Origin: Sporocytophaga sp.
GTDB lineage: Bacteria; Bacteroidota; Bacteroidia; Cytophagales; Cytophagaceae
DNA length: 64,000 nt
Assembly: GCF_017745095.1 (NCBI RefSeq)
Contig: NZ_JAGHZZ010000017.1
Location: forward strand, 25,121-89,120
Reading direction: 5' to 3'
The position numbers and the translations under genes were made by a program. The notes under the pieces were generated by a model that ran no database searches, was not told the DNA's origin, and saw nothing but the letters and a program-made list of their open reading frames with translations. Of this stretch, positions 7,882-16,868 are shown one piece after another (within the stretch, counting starts at the first letter, position 1; every line of letters starts with the position of its first letter).

Positions 7882-8964
7882 ATGGATTATAAAAAGTTAG
7901 TTCCCTTCATTCTGCTAGTATTAATCAGTATTTCAGGTATTTCTCAAACAATTAAGACCGAAGTAATAGATAAAAAAGACAGACTAATTCAGAAAAACAG
8001 AGTCAATTTTTATGGAAAGCTGGAAAATGATCTGAGTGGGATAGCTACAATTAAATATGAATATGATCGGAAGGGGAAGCTGGAAAAGAAATCGTACTTC
8101 AATAAAGATGGTCAGATGATAAAGCCAGACACTACTTCTGACGCTTTGGAATATCCCTCATATACATTATATAAGTATAATGACGAAGGACTGATTGCAG
8201 AAATCAGCAATCATTATATTGATGGTTCTTATCTTGATCTTGCGAATAAACCAGCTGTTAAGAGATTTAAATATAAAAACAATCAACTCACTGATGAATT
8301 CAATTTTGATAAGAGAGGGAGATTGAGAGGAGTAGGAAATCTGGAAAAGGCTGTGGTAAAATATACTTATGCCGGAAAGCAGTTAATTGAAGTCAGAAGT
8401 TACGACAAAGACAAAAAAATACTCGATTTCGGATTAAATATTGAAAGACATGCCTATGACAGTATTGGAAGAAAAGCTAGAACTACTTATCACTTTGCTA
8501 ATTCTGAGATTTTTTTGACAGACAAATATTATTACAATAACAAGAGTCAGTTGATTAAAAAGGAAAGCTACAAGAAAAATGGTCAACTTGATTATTCTGT
8601 TAAATATACTTATGCAAGTAATGATCAGATAATTAAAAGAGAATATCAATATTCAAATCGGAAGACAGAGATTGAAAAACAGGGAATCGAAGTAAGTATC
8701 CCCGGCTGGAAAGTTACTAATTTACCTTCTCTTGACGCGATTAGGGACATAGATGGTATAGGTGCATTTTATTTCACATTGGATCAGGCAGGAAATATAA
8801 AAGAATTGAGAAGGTCGCATGGCAAGGACCCATTGATGTATGCTGTAATACCTTATATTTTACAAATCAAGTTTGAAAAAGATGAGAAAAACCCTGTGAG
8901 TAATTTGAAAGGGGAGATTAAAGTGGGTGTTCTAAATAAAGATATAGAGGTTGAAGAGTTTTAA
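7882..8964 (+). CDS. secreted YD-like repeat protein
   Basis: A 360-residue exported protein (signal peptide residues 1-21, SGISQ). Residues 50-275 hold at least six repeats of about 25-40 residues of the form (Y/F)-(K/E/T)-Y-x4-(L/I)-x3-x-Y-x4-G, like the YEYD..G units of YD/RHS shells, but without any toxin tip. The final 85 residues (GAFYFTLDQAGNIKELRRS and on) recall the alpha/beta C-terminal fold of TonB; this is a weak pattern match. It would be periplasmic or surface-exposed. It is monocistronic. Function unknown. Confidence 0.7.
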   Translation: MDYKKLVPFILLVLISISGISQTIKTEVIDKKDRLIQKNRVNFYGKLENDLSGIATIKYEYDRKGKLEKKSYFNKDGQMIKPDTTSDALEYPSYTLYKYNDEGLIAEISNHYIDGSYLDLANKPAVKRFKYKNNQLTDEFNFDKRGRLRGVGNLEKAVVKYTYAGKQLIEVRSYDKDKKILDFGLNIERHAYDSIGRKARTTYHFANSEIFLTDKYYYNNKSQLIKKESYKKNGQLDYSVKYTYASNDQIIKREYQYSNRKTEIEKQGIEVSIPGWKVTNLPSLDAIRDIDGIGAFYFTLDQAGNIKELRRSHGKDPLMYAVIPYILQIKFEKDEKNPVSNLKGEIKVGVLNKDIEVEEF

Positions 8965-8988
8965 AAAAGTGGAATTTGTAAATTTTAT

Positions 8989-9018
8989 AAAAGGCTGTCG
9001 TTTTGATAGCCTTTTGCA
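8989..9018 (+). terminator. rho-independent terminator
   Basis: AAAAGGCTGTC (8989-8999) with GATAGCCTTTT (9005-9015), one G-U pair, then T-rich. It ends the YD-like repeat protein. Confidence 0.8.
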
Positions 9019-9069
9019 TTTTATGCTCTTATTATAAAATTAAAGTGAAAAATATCGGTGTCTAACCAT

Positions 9070-9110
9070 AATAAAAGGCCATTTGAATTGTCAAATGACC
9101 TTTTATTTTA
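9070..9110. terminator. terminator between convergent genes
   Basis: A stem of about 14 bp with one mismatch (AAAAGGCCATTTGA against TCAAATGACCTTTT), with A-rich and T-rich flanks. On the minus strand it ends the membrane protein at 9126-9776. Confidence 0.8.
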
Positions 9111-9125
9111 TCTGTGTAGTTTAGA

Positions 9126-9776
9126 TTATAGGTATAGAAACACACCTAGTTGAACGTTTGCCAGGTCAAAGTTAAAGTCTACACTATTGTTTTTGCTTTT
9201 ACTGTCATCAGCAAATTTCACAACTGAGTGTGTATATCCGATTCTTCCGACAAGCAGTTCAATGCCCACTTTTGAATATGGGAAGAATACAATACCAGGT
9301 CTTAAATTTGGACTAAAATAACTTGTCTTGTTCTCTGTAGTCTCAATTCTATTAAAGAATGGATTATACTCTTCATTTTTATTTTTACCAAATCTGAAAT
9401 CAATTGCAGCCTGGCCAAAAATAGCGAAGTTATCTCCTAACTTTTTATAGTATCGTCCAAATGGTCCAACTAAGAAATAAGGATTTCTGTCTTTCAAAGA
9501 CGGAGTACCTCCGTTTGCAGGAGTTTTTTCAGTATACCCCCCGAAACCGATATTTAATCCTAATGCAAAGTTTTCCGCTAAGAAATACCCTACTGCAGGA
9601 GTTATAAAATAAGAAGTAGTTTTTACTCCGTCTACAGTAGTTCCTCCATTTACAGTATTAGGTCTAGTTGATGATACCCCAATTCTGCCACCTAAAAGTA
9701 ATTTACCTTGTTCTAATTGTGCAAAAGAGGTAAGTGATGCCAGTAATAAGGCAATGGATAATAATTGTTTTTTCAT
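9126..9776 (-). CDS. outer-membrane beta-barrel protein
   Basis: A 216-residue protein with a signal peptide (cut near SFAQ) and alternating amphipathic strands rich in Gly and aromatic residues, ending in an aromatic/leucine C-terminal strand (LGVFLYL) typical of Bacteroidota porin-like barrels. About eight strands are visible, as in small OmpA/OmpW-size barrels (for example YFLAENFALGLNIGFGGY). Role unknown; such proteins are commonly structural or adhesion barrels. It is monocistronic. Confidence 0.8.
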   Translation of the reverse strand: MKKQLLSIALLLASLTSFAQLEQGKLLLGGRIGVSSTRPNTVNGGTTVDGVKTTSYFITPAVGYFLAENFALGLNIGFGGYTEKTPANGGTPSLKDRNPYFLVGPFGRYYKKLGDNFAIFGQAAIDFRFGKNKNEEYNPFFNRIETTENKTSYFSPNLRPGIVFFPYSKVGIELLVGRIGYTHSVVKFADDSKSKNNSVDFNFDLANVQLGVFLYL

Positions 9777-9991
9777 TGTACTAGTTAGTTGGTTAGTTAA
9801 AGTTATTAATTATTCAAATCCAACAGTAAAAGTCAGATCGGTTCAAGGATCTGAATTTTTCCTTAAGATTCAATCGAAGGATAAATATAAATTTTTGAAA
9901 ATTGTTTAAAAATTGATTTAGAAAAATTGTTTGACACCAGTGAATATTTTAGCCTTAAAATAATCCTCGCTTAAAAAATGTGATGGTAAAT

Positions 9992-10702
9992 TTATTGTAT
10001 TCGGAGACTGTTAAGAATTTCTTTCAATTCGGGATCAGATGCATATTTTATATAAATTTTCTCCAGTTTGCCTTCAGATTCAATAGGATTGTAGCCAGCC
10101 TGAAGTAAAGACTGGGCTGTTATTTGAAATATATAGGTAATTCCGGCATAGCCATGGTCATATTTATCAAATTCTGAAATGGTCTGATTGTGAAGATTTA
10201 CAAATATTCTGCAATATTCAGCAAATTCCTCTTTACTCATTGATTCAACCTCTTTCAATTTCTGAATTCGTTCTATCTCACTTTTAGAATAGAAAGCATA
10301 ACCGTACTTAAGTATAGTATCTTTTTCGAGGGTTCTGATAAGGGTTTTATTTCCTTTTACAGCGGTATCATTTCCATTCCAAGCCATGTGAAAGCTTTTA
10401 CCAGGAACAAAATTTAATAGGGTAGAAGCATGCACTAATTCATTGCCTTTTTTGCTTTTAGATATAACATATACTCGATTTTTTTTGTAAGCGATTTTTT
10501 CATATTTATACTTATCTGCCGGTAAATCTTTTGGGTAAAGGTCAAAGAACAATTGTCTTGAAATAATTGAATCCTTTGTAATGCTCGTCTGAATGATGCC
10601 ATTCCTGTTAATAAAATACCAATCCCCTAAAAGAGCGTTTTTCTGGGAAAATGCTGCAGTACAATTTATTAAAAGTAGAAATGTTAATTTTATAATTCTC
10701 AT
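9992..10702 (-). CDS. exported hypothetical protein
   Basis: A 236-residue protein with a signal peptide (residues 1-19, AAFSQ). Residues 25-125 form a beta-rich unit that begins with LLGDWYFINRNG, like lipocalin-type domains (LxGxWxF), followed by a mostly helical C-terminal half (residues 135-236). No family was recognised with confidence. It is likely periplasmic. It is a single gene with long intergenic spaces on both sides. Confidence 0.65.
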   Translation of the reverse strand: MRIIKLTFLLLINCTAAFSQKNALLGDWYFINRNGIIQTSITKDSIISRQLFFDLYPKDLPADKYKYEKIAYKKNRVYVISKSKKGNELVHASTLLNFVPGKSFHMAWNGNDTAVKGNKTLIRTLEKDTILKYGYAFYSKSEIERIQKLKEVESMSKEEFAEYCRIFVNLHNQTISEFDKYDHGYAGITYIFQITAQSLLQAGYNPIESEGKLEKIYIKYASDPELKEILNSLRIQ

Positions 10703-11292
10703 TTAAGGGAGTTTAAATATTTTTAACGATAATAGCTGGTAATTCGATTCTTTGATTCAAATCTAATTTATTAAGCAAAATCAAATCTTAATGTTTAGAC
10801 TAATACGGGGAGATATAATGCATAGATTATAAGATAGTTATCGTAATTGTACTTACTTTGTTTTCTTGTGGCTTGTTAATCAGTAAATTACTTTTAATTG
10901 GCAAAAAATCCAATTAAAAATGAAAAAAATGCATTGAAAGTCACTACGAATATATCAGTATAAAAGATGTTAGTACATTTAAATGATCTATTGATCTTGT
11001 TTATTGTGTTTTTAGTCTAAAAATTTGGCATGATATTAAAATATTATCTACTTTTGGACTTCCATAGCTGGTTGAAAGATCCCGGAGATCAATATACTCC
11101 CCGTATATCCTCCGGGATTATTTTTTTATAGGTAATTTAAACGCCTCAATTCTAACTTTGAATAAATATTAATTTTGTTTAATCATTAAACATTTTCTGT
11201 TTAATTAGGTCTACATATATTTTTAGGCATAATAAAAAATCATTGTTATGCAGAATTGGAATAAGGGTTATTTTTAATTATATTTTAATACT
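10703..11292. other. 590-bp intergenic with orphan terminator
   Basis: No gene-sized ORF is present. A strong terminator at 11078-11127 has no gene before it on its strand. A 17-codon hydrophobic ORF (10967-11020) lies upstream. The region could encode a small RNA or tiny membrane peptide read on +; this is inference. Confidence 0.4.
11078..11127 (+). terminator. orphan terminator hairpin
   Basis: ATCCCGGAG (11079-11087) pairs with CTCCGGGAT (11110-11118), with an inner ATATAC/GTATAT stem, then a run of seven T. No annotated plus-strand gene ends before it. Confidence 0.75.
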
Positions 11293-11823
11293 ATGGATAT
11301 CAGTAAATTCTGGGATTTAATTGAGCAATCGAAAAAAAATACAAACGAAGATATCTATTTGCAATTAGACAATCTTCGAGAGGCTTTGCAGCATTTGAAT
11401 AAAAGCGAAATAATAAAAGCTCAGGAGATTTTTTGGGATTTAATGGATCAGGCTTACAAATGGGACTTATGGGCTGCTGCTTATACAATTCAAGGTGGAT
11501 GCTCCGATGATGGATTTATAGATTTCAGAGCGTGGTTAATTGGTAGAGGGAAGGAAGTTTATTATGCTGCTCTTGAAAATTCTGATTCTCTTGCCCAGAT
11601 GACGCAGGAGGCACTCAGAGATAGCGAAGCCGGAGAGGAGTATAATTACTTATTTGCTGAAGCATATGAAGAGCTTACAGACGAGGAAATGCCTGAAATC
11701 ATCCGGACGCCCAAGGCCAGTCCAGACGGCAAGGAATGGGATGAAGAAAACATGAATGAATTTAAACAGATTAACCCTAATCTGTTTGAAAAATTTAAGG
11801 AGGATTGGGAAATAGATGAATAA
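11293..11823 (+). CDS. DUF4240 domain protein
   Basis: A 176-residue soluble protein with the DUF4240 pattern: FWDLIEQ at the N-terminus, a W-D-L-W-A-A-A-Y stretch near residue 57, GGCSDDGFIDFRAWLIG near residues 66-82, and an acidic C-terminal half. Members are cytosolic proteins of unknown biochemical role, often seen near defence or toxin loci. Here it stands alone, 72 bp before the histidine kinase on the same strand, so co-transcription is possible. No signal peptide. Confidence 0.8.
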   Translation: MDISKFWDLIEQSKKNTNEDIYLQLDNLREALQHLNKSEIIKAQEIFWDLMDQAYKWDLWAAAYTIQGGCSDDGFIDFRAWLIGRGKEVYYAALENSDSLAQMTQEALRDSEAGEEYNYLFAEAYEELTDEEMPEIIRTPKASPDGKEWDEENMNEFKQINPNLFEKFKEDWEIDE

Positions 11824-11894
11824 TTTATATTAGTTGAATCTTTTATAGATTATCTTTTACAATCTTTCCGGACTTTAATTTTTTTTTCTAATAC

Positions 11895-13376
11895 ATGGAA
11901 AAGGCTGCAGATCATATTTCAATTCCACATGATTCTTCAAGGAAACTTACGAAGCTATACATTCTTGCCTTATCTGCAGTGGCTTTTTTAACTCTTTTGG
12001 GACAAGTACTTATTCAAAAAGCTTTGTCTAATCAGACTAAAGATTCATATGTGGTTAACATGTCTGGCAGGCAAAGGATGTTAAGCCAGAAGATCTGTAA
12101 ATTGTGCCTTGCTATAGAACGAAGCCCAGATTCATTATACCGCGCTAAATCCGCACAAAAGCTTCAGGTCGCACTGGATACCTGGAGCAAATTTCATCAT
12201 GGACTTAGGTATGGTGATACTTCAATAAATCTTCCGGTAAATGTGAATCATCAGGCAGAGCTTTTGTTTGAAAAAGTGGATTTATATTTTAAGGAGATAT
12301 ATAATAAAGCAGGAACCATCTCTTCTGTTGTTCAAAGTAAACCTTGGGATTCTAAATTAATCTTTGATGAAATAGAAATTATACTCAAAAGTGAAACATC
12401 TTATCTGGATCTAATGGATATGATAGTCAAAGAATTTGAGAAAGAAGCTAGGCTAAAGGTATTAATATTAAAAAAGATAGAAGTTGTATTGTTTGTTATT
12501 ACCTTTTTAGTACTTCTACTTGAAGGATTTTTTATTTTTAGACCTGCAGCTCAAAAGATCAGTGAAGTAATTGCAGACCTGATCAATAAGGAAGCTCAAC
12601 TGAGAACTCTGAATAATCAGCTTGAGATAAGAATAAATGAAAGGACAAAAGAATTATTTGAGAAGAATCGTGAGTTGGAAATGAAGAATAAACAACTGGA
12701 TAAAATAAATAAAGACCTTGACAACTTTGTATATACAGCCTCGCATGATTTAAAAGCTCCTATTAAAAATATAGAAGCACTTTTTCATCTGTTAAAAGGA
12801 CAGGTACCGGAGACTCAATTAAAAGCTAATGAGATTACCGAGATGATGGATGAGTCGATTGTTAAATTTAAAGATGTTTTGAGTGAACTAGGAAATATTG
12901 GGAAGGTGCAGGGAGAGATTGACACAGGAACTGAAAAAGTAGCTTTTAAAGAAGTATTGAAAGAAATTAAATTATCGATCAAAGATCAGGTGCAAAGTTC
13001 TGGAGCTCTGATTACAGAGGATTTTAAAGCTGCTCCGGAGATCAATTTTTCTCTTAAGAACCTAAGAAGTGTATTATTTAACTTGCTGTCTAATGCTATA
13101 AAATATAAAGATCCTGAAAGGCCACCAATAATACATATCTCTACCAAAATGATTAAAGATTATATTCTTTTACAAGTGACTGATAATGGGATGGGGATAA
13201 AGGAAAATGAGATATCAGAGATTTTTAACATGTATAAGCGATTACATAGTCATGTTGAAGGCTCAGGAGTGGGTATGTCCATCGTGAAAAGAATCATGGA
13301 TAATAATGGAGGAAAAATAGAAGTTAAAAGTAAAGTAGGGGTTGGGTCTACTTTTAATGTTTATTTCAAGTGTTAA
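11895..13376 (+). CDS. sensor histidine kinase, PilJ-type input
   Basis: A 493-residue membrane kinase. A transmembrane helix (about 22-44) leads into a periplasmic helical sensor with the PilJ/NarX-type motif MSGRQRMLSQKI near residues 56-67. A second helix (193-213) is followed by a coiled coil (225-275), the dimerisation domain with YTASHDLKAP (His 284) and an ATP-binding domain with N-box NLLSNAIKY, DNGMGI and GSGVGMSIVKRI. No receiver is attached. It lies next to, but convergent with, the receiver-CRP operon, so its partner is not certain. The ligand is unknown; related sensor modules bind nitrate or nitrite in the NarX family. Confidence 0.88.
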   Translation: MEKAADHISIPHDSSRKLTKLYILALSAVAFLTLLGQVLIQKALSNQTKDSYVVNMSGRQRMLSQKICKLCLAIERSPDSLYRAKSAQKLQVALDTWSKFHHGLRYGDTSINLPVNVNHQAELLFEKVDLYFKEIYNKAGTISSVVQSKPWDSKLIFDEIEIILKSETSYLDLMDMIVKEFEKEARLKVLILKKIEVVLFVITFLVLLLEGFFIFRPAAQKISEVIADLINKEAQLRTLNNQLEIRINERTKELFEKNRELEMKNKQLDKINKDLDNFVYTASHDLKAPIKNIEALFHLLKGQVPETQLKANEITEMMDESIVKFKDVLSELGNIGKVQGEIDTGTEKVAFKEVLKEIKLSIKDQVQSSGALITEDFKAAPEINFSLKNLRSVLFNLLSNAIKYKDPERPPIIHISTKMIKDYILLQVTDNGMGIKENEISEIFNMYKRLHSHVEGSGVGMSIVKRIMDNNGGKIEVKSKVGVGSTFNVYFKC

Positions 13377-13387
13377 AGGCTTAAAAA

Positions 13388-13429
13388 TAAAACATAGTTA
13401 TGGTCAGAAGGTGTCATCACTATGTTTTA
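13388..13429. terminator. bidirectional terminator
   Basis: TAAAACATAGT (13388-13398) pairs perfectly with ACTATGTTTTA (13419-13429), between the convergent PilJ-type kinase and the receiver-CRP regulator. Confidence 0.8.
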
Positions 13430-13459
13430 TTAAATCATTTAATTATCGAACAGTTATTT

Positions 13460-14521
13460 TTAATGCTTGAGTTTGGATAATTTATCTGCATTCACAATAG
13501 TAATTTTACTACCAGCAATCAGAATAAAGCCTTCTTCTTTGAAATCAGTAAGTGTACGTATTACAGTTTCTTTTGAAGCGCCTACAATACCGGATAAATC
13601 ATCCCTGGAGATAGCCATTGTAAATTCATTACTTTCGGTATTCTGATATTTTTTTTGAAGCATAAGCAAGGCTTCGGCAACCCTTTTCCTTACTGAACCA
13701 TAAGCAAGTTTAAGTAGTCTTTCTTCTTTCTCAATTACATTGTCAGAAAGAAGTTTTATGAATTTGTTGGCAACATCTCTGTTGTTATAAAGTAAAGCAA
13801 AAAAATCTTCTTTTAGTATGGAGCATATTTTTGAATCCTCCAGCGCTACAGCGCTTTCTGTATATATTGAATTTTCCAGCAAATCAGTATAGCCAAAGAA
13901 ATCACCTTCTTTGAACAGACCAGTGATAAATTCATTGCCCAGTTTATCAGTTCTGGATGTCTTGATTTTGCCACTACTTACGAAATATAAAAAGTTTGGA
14001 TAGCTGCCTTGTGAGAAAACCGAATGTTTCTTTGGGACGGCAATGATTCGCTGCTCATTATTGGATAAATTTTCCAATTCTTTTATACCTCTTACTTTGC
14101 TTATAAATTCGTCGAGACCTTCAGTCGTTTTTTTAAACTCTTCTTTTATCAGATCATTTTTCTTAAGCCTTGTTTCAACCGCATCCAGAAGTTCGATATC
14201 ATCAAATGGCTTTGTAAGATAGTCATCTGCTCCGAGCTTCATTCCTTTGCGCATGTCTTCTTTTTCGGCTTTCGCAGTAAGGAAAATAAATGGGATACCC
14301 GCTGTCGCTGAATTTTTACTCAACACATGTAATACACCGAAACCATCCAGTTCTGGCATCATAACATCGCAGATGATAAGGTCCGGGTTTTCTATTTTAG
14401 CAAGCTCCACACCAATCTTACCATTTTCTGCTGTAACTACTTTGTAATTGGATAACTCAAGAATCTCTGCTGTATTTTCCCTTACTTCCTGATTATCTTC
14501 TATGAGCAAAATTTTTTTCAT
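13460..14521 (-). CDS. receiver + CRP/FNR-type regulator fusion
   Basis: A 353-residue response regulator. Residues 1-120 are a CheY-like receiver with acidic pair E8/D9, phospho-acceptor Asp 52 (CDVMMPE), Thr in FLTAK and Lys in LTKPF. After a helical linker comes a cyclic-nucleotide-like beta-roll (about 150-270, with LPKH..F.QG..P..LYFV) and a Crp-type winged helix (about 275-350, ISRDDLSGIVGASKETVIRTL). Such receiver-CRP fusions occur in Bacteroidota. It is last in an operon with two universal stress proteins, a lactate dehydrogenase and its likely kinase (21 nt upstream), which suggests control of a low-oxygen or redox response. The CRP part lacks cysteines, so no Fe-S cluster is expected. 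Confidence 0.88.
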   Translation of the reverse strand: MKKILLIEDNQEVRENTAEILELSNYKVVTAENGKIGVELAKIENPDLIICDVMMPELDGFGVLHVLSKNSATAGIPFIFLTAKAEKEDMRKGMKLGADDYLTKPFDDIELLDAVETRLKKNDLIKEEFKKTTEGLDEFISKVRGIKELENLSNNEQRIIAVPKKHSVFSQGSYPNFLYFVSSGKIKTSRTDKLGNEFITGLFKEGDFFGYTDLLENSIYTESAVALEDSKICSILKEDFFALLYNNRDVANKFIKLLSDNVIEKEERLLKLAYGSVRKRVAEALLMLQKKYQNTESNEFTMAISRDDLSGIVGASKETVIRTLTDFKEEGFILIAGSKITIVNADKLSKLKH

Positions 14522-14542
14522 ACATCTAATTTAAAAAATCGA

Positions 14543-15781
14543 TTATTTATTCAGAACGGGTATGTTAACTTTAAAAGTTGTACCTATACCAAGCTTGCTT
14601 TCAACAGAAATATTTCCATCCAGCAACTCTACATAGCGTTTTACAATATTAAGCCCCAGCCCTGTACCTTGTATATTCCCGGCATTATGAGCTCTGAAAA
14701 ATCTTGTAAATAAGAATTGAATATCGCTTTCAGGAATTCCAATGCCTTCATCTTTAACAGTTATATTTATTTCTTTATGACTTACAGACATATCGAGAAC
14801 AATGGTGCCTTCGCCTGAATATTTAGAAGCATTGGATAATAGGTTTAACAGGATATTTTTTAATATATTTTTATCAAGATAAACATCCTCCAAGCCATTG
14901 TGCTTGCAAGTAATAACCTGATTGGTCTTCAGGGCAGGAGTGAGCTCTTCATTAATTTCAACAGCAAGAGAATGTAGGTTAAACAGAGAGGGGTTGTTTG
15001 AAATAATTCCTTCTTCCAGTTTGCTTAGGGATAGAAAGTCATTAAGTATGCCGGTTAGGTTCGAGACAGAAGATTTTATTCTCTGGATATGCTTATCTAT
15101 TTTTTCCTTTTCTCCCATTTCATTGTATTTGGAAATAAGAGAAACGGAGGAAAGAATTGTGCTAAGAGGAGTTCTGAATTCATGAGAAGCAATGGTCACA
15201 AATCTGGATTTGAGTTCATTGAGTTCCTTTTCCTTTTCGAGCGCTTTTCTTACTTCAGCCTCAGCTTGCTTTTGCTTATTGTTTGTTTCTTTAAGTTGTT
15301 TGATTGCGTCAAAAAGCTCAGAGGTTCTCTGCTGAACGCGTTCTTCCAGTTCGATATTCAGCTTTTTATATGCGTTCTCAGCTTCTTTAAGCTTGGTAAT
15401 ATCGTGAATGACTCCCGTATAAATGATTTTATTTTGCAGGAAAACTTCACTTACGCTCAGACGGAAAGGGAATACATTGCCACTTTTTTTTCTTCCGAGT
15501 ACTTCACGACCAATTCCGATTATCTTTTTTTCACCTGTGCGCTGATAATTAGAAATATATTCATCGTGCCTACTTTTGTCGGGCTCAGGCATAAGTATAT
15601 TGATATTCTTTCCAATAACCTCAAGAGGTGCGTATTCAAAAATTTTAGCCGCTGCCGGGTTTATTGTTTCAATGATTCCTTTTTGATCAATTGTAATAAT
15701 GCCATCAATAGCTGTCTCTATAATGGCTCTGAGGCGTGATTCGTTATCCAAAGGATTTTTATCCTGTTCGTTCAATGTCAA
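14543..15781 (-). CDS. PAS domain sensor histidine kinase
   Basis: A 412-residue soluble kinase without transmembrane helices. A FixL-like PAS domain (about 15-135, DGIITIDQKGIIETINPAA and the VIGKNINILMPEP stretch) is followed by a coiled coil (135-185), HisKA with ASHEFRTPLS (His 200) and an ATPase domain with NLLSNASKY, DEGIGI and GTGLGLNIVKRYV. The PAS contains the HDEYISNY segment found in haem-binding FixL-type sensors, which makes an oxygen sensor plausible but unproven. It is encoded 21 nt before the receiver-CRP regulator, its obvious partner. Confidence 0.9.
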   Translation of the reverse strand: MTLNEQDKNPLDNESRLRAIIETAIDGIITIDQKGIIETINPAAAKIFEYAPLEVIGKNINILMPEPDKSRHDEYISNYQRTGEKKIIGIGREVLGRKKSGNVFPFRLSVSEVFLQNKIIYTGVIHDITKLKEAENAYKKLNIELEERVQQRTSELFDAIKQLKETNNKQKQAEAEVRKALEKEKELNELKSRFVTIASHEFRTPLSTILSSVSLISKYNEMGEKEKIDKHIQRIKSSVSNLTGILNDFLSLSKLEEGIISNNPSLFNLHSLAVEINEELTPALKTNQVITCKHNGLEDVYLDKNILKNILLNLLSNASKYSGEGTIVLDMSVSHKEINITVKDEGIGIPESDIQFLFTRFFRAHNAGNIQGTGLGLNIVKRYVELLDGNISVESKLGIGTTFKVNIPVLNK

Positions 15782-15819
15782 CTTCTCTTTTTTACTCTAA
15801 AGTTAATAAGAAATATATT

Positions 15820-16809
15820 CTAAAAAATATCATTTTTTGATTTGTTACCGGATTGCCAGCTATCTATGTTATTTATAGTTGTATCTGCAATATTTTTTAA
15901 TGCATTATCAGTCAGAAATGCTTGGTGCCCTGTTATTATTACATTTTTGAATGTTAGTAATCTCGCAAATACATCATCTTTCATAATATCAGCTGAGTGG
16001 TTATAGAAGAAAAGACCTTTTTCTTTTTCGTATACATCTAATCCCAGATATCCTATTTTTCCAGATTTAAGAGCGTCTATAGCATCTACTGTATTTATCA
16101 GACCTCCTCTGCCTGTATTTACAATCATGACTTTATCTTTCATCTTAGCGAGACTGTCTTTGTTTATCATATACTTTGTGTATTCATTAAGAGGGGCATG
16201 CAGAGAGATAATATCAGCCTTTTGATACATTTCATCAAGTGATACATATTGAAGGTTGTATTTTTCTGTGTAATCTTTGTTTTCTTTAATGTCAAATCCC
16301 AACACTTTACAACCAAATCCGTTCATTATTTTCGCTAGTATTCCACCGATCTTTCCTACGCCAATAATCCCGATTGTTCTACCATTAAGATCAAATCCAA
16401 TAAGCTCATCAAGTAGAAAATTATAAGCTTTTACTTTACGGTCTGCCTGTACTATTTTTCTATTTAAAGCAAGGATAAGCGTTGCTGTATGTTCTGCAAT
16501 TGAATATGGAGAGTAATCAGGAACATTGGCAACTTTGAATGAGAGCTCTTCCGCTTTTTTAATGTCCACATTGTCATATCCTGCAGCTCGGACAGCAATA
16601 GATCTGATGTTTAGCTTTTTTATATTTTCCAATACATCTGCTGAGCCATCATCATTAGTGAAAATTGAAATAGCATCACAGCCTCTTGCTTTATATAATG
16701 TTTCTTCAGAAAGGGCCTCTTCAATAAATAACAACTCATGTTTTCCGTGGTTGGCGTTTTCAAGATATTTTATTTCGTATGGTTTAGTGCTATAGATTGC
16801 TAGTTTCAT
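15820..16809 (-). CDS. ldhA: D-lactate dehydrogenase (2-hydroxyacid DH)
   Basis: A 329-residue cytosolic NAD-dependent enzyme that reduces pyruvate to D-lactate. Family marks: the VRAAGYDNVD segment near residue 73, Rossmann motif GIIGVGKIGG near 147, catalytic Arg in NTGRGGLIN, Glu in DVYEKEKG, and His in ITGHQAFLT. The KGLFFYNHS insert is typical of D-lactate dehydrogenases of the LdhA group and separates it from other hydroxyacid dehydrogenases. It lies 59 nt after the second uspA and 38 nt before the kinase. A fermentative enzyme in this operon supports a role under low oxygen. Confidence 0.9.
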   Translation of the reverse strand: MKLAIYSTKPYEIKYLENANHGKHELLFIEEALSEETLYKARGCDAISIFTNDDGSADVLENIKKLNIRSIAVRAAGYDNVDIKKAEELSFKVANVPDYSPYSIAEHTATLILALNRKIVQADRKVKAYNFLLDELIGFDLNGRTIGIIGVGKIGGILAKIMNGFGCKVLGFDIKENKDYTEKYNLQYVSLDEMYQKADIISLHAPLNEYTKYMINKDSLAKMKDKVMIVNTGRGGLINTVDAIDALKSGKIGYLGLDVYEKEKGLFFYNHSADIMKDDVFARLLTFKNVIITGHQAFLTDNALKNIADTTINNIDSWQSGNKSKNDIF

Positions 16810-16868
16810 GCTGTTGGAATTGTTATTATTTATTTAATGCTAGATATCTAAAATGTATATTTTAATAA

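Noticed and set aside
15089..15739. Long plus-strand ORF (216 codons) opposite the PAS kinase
   Set aside because: It lies entirely inside a clear histidine kinase on the other strand, is rich in Phe/Leu/Ile/Ser as expected for an antisense frame, and shows no family pattern.
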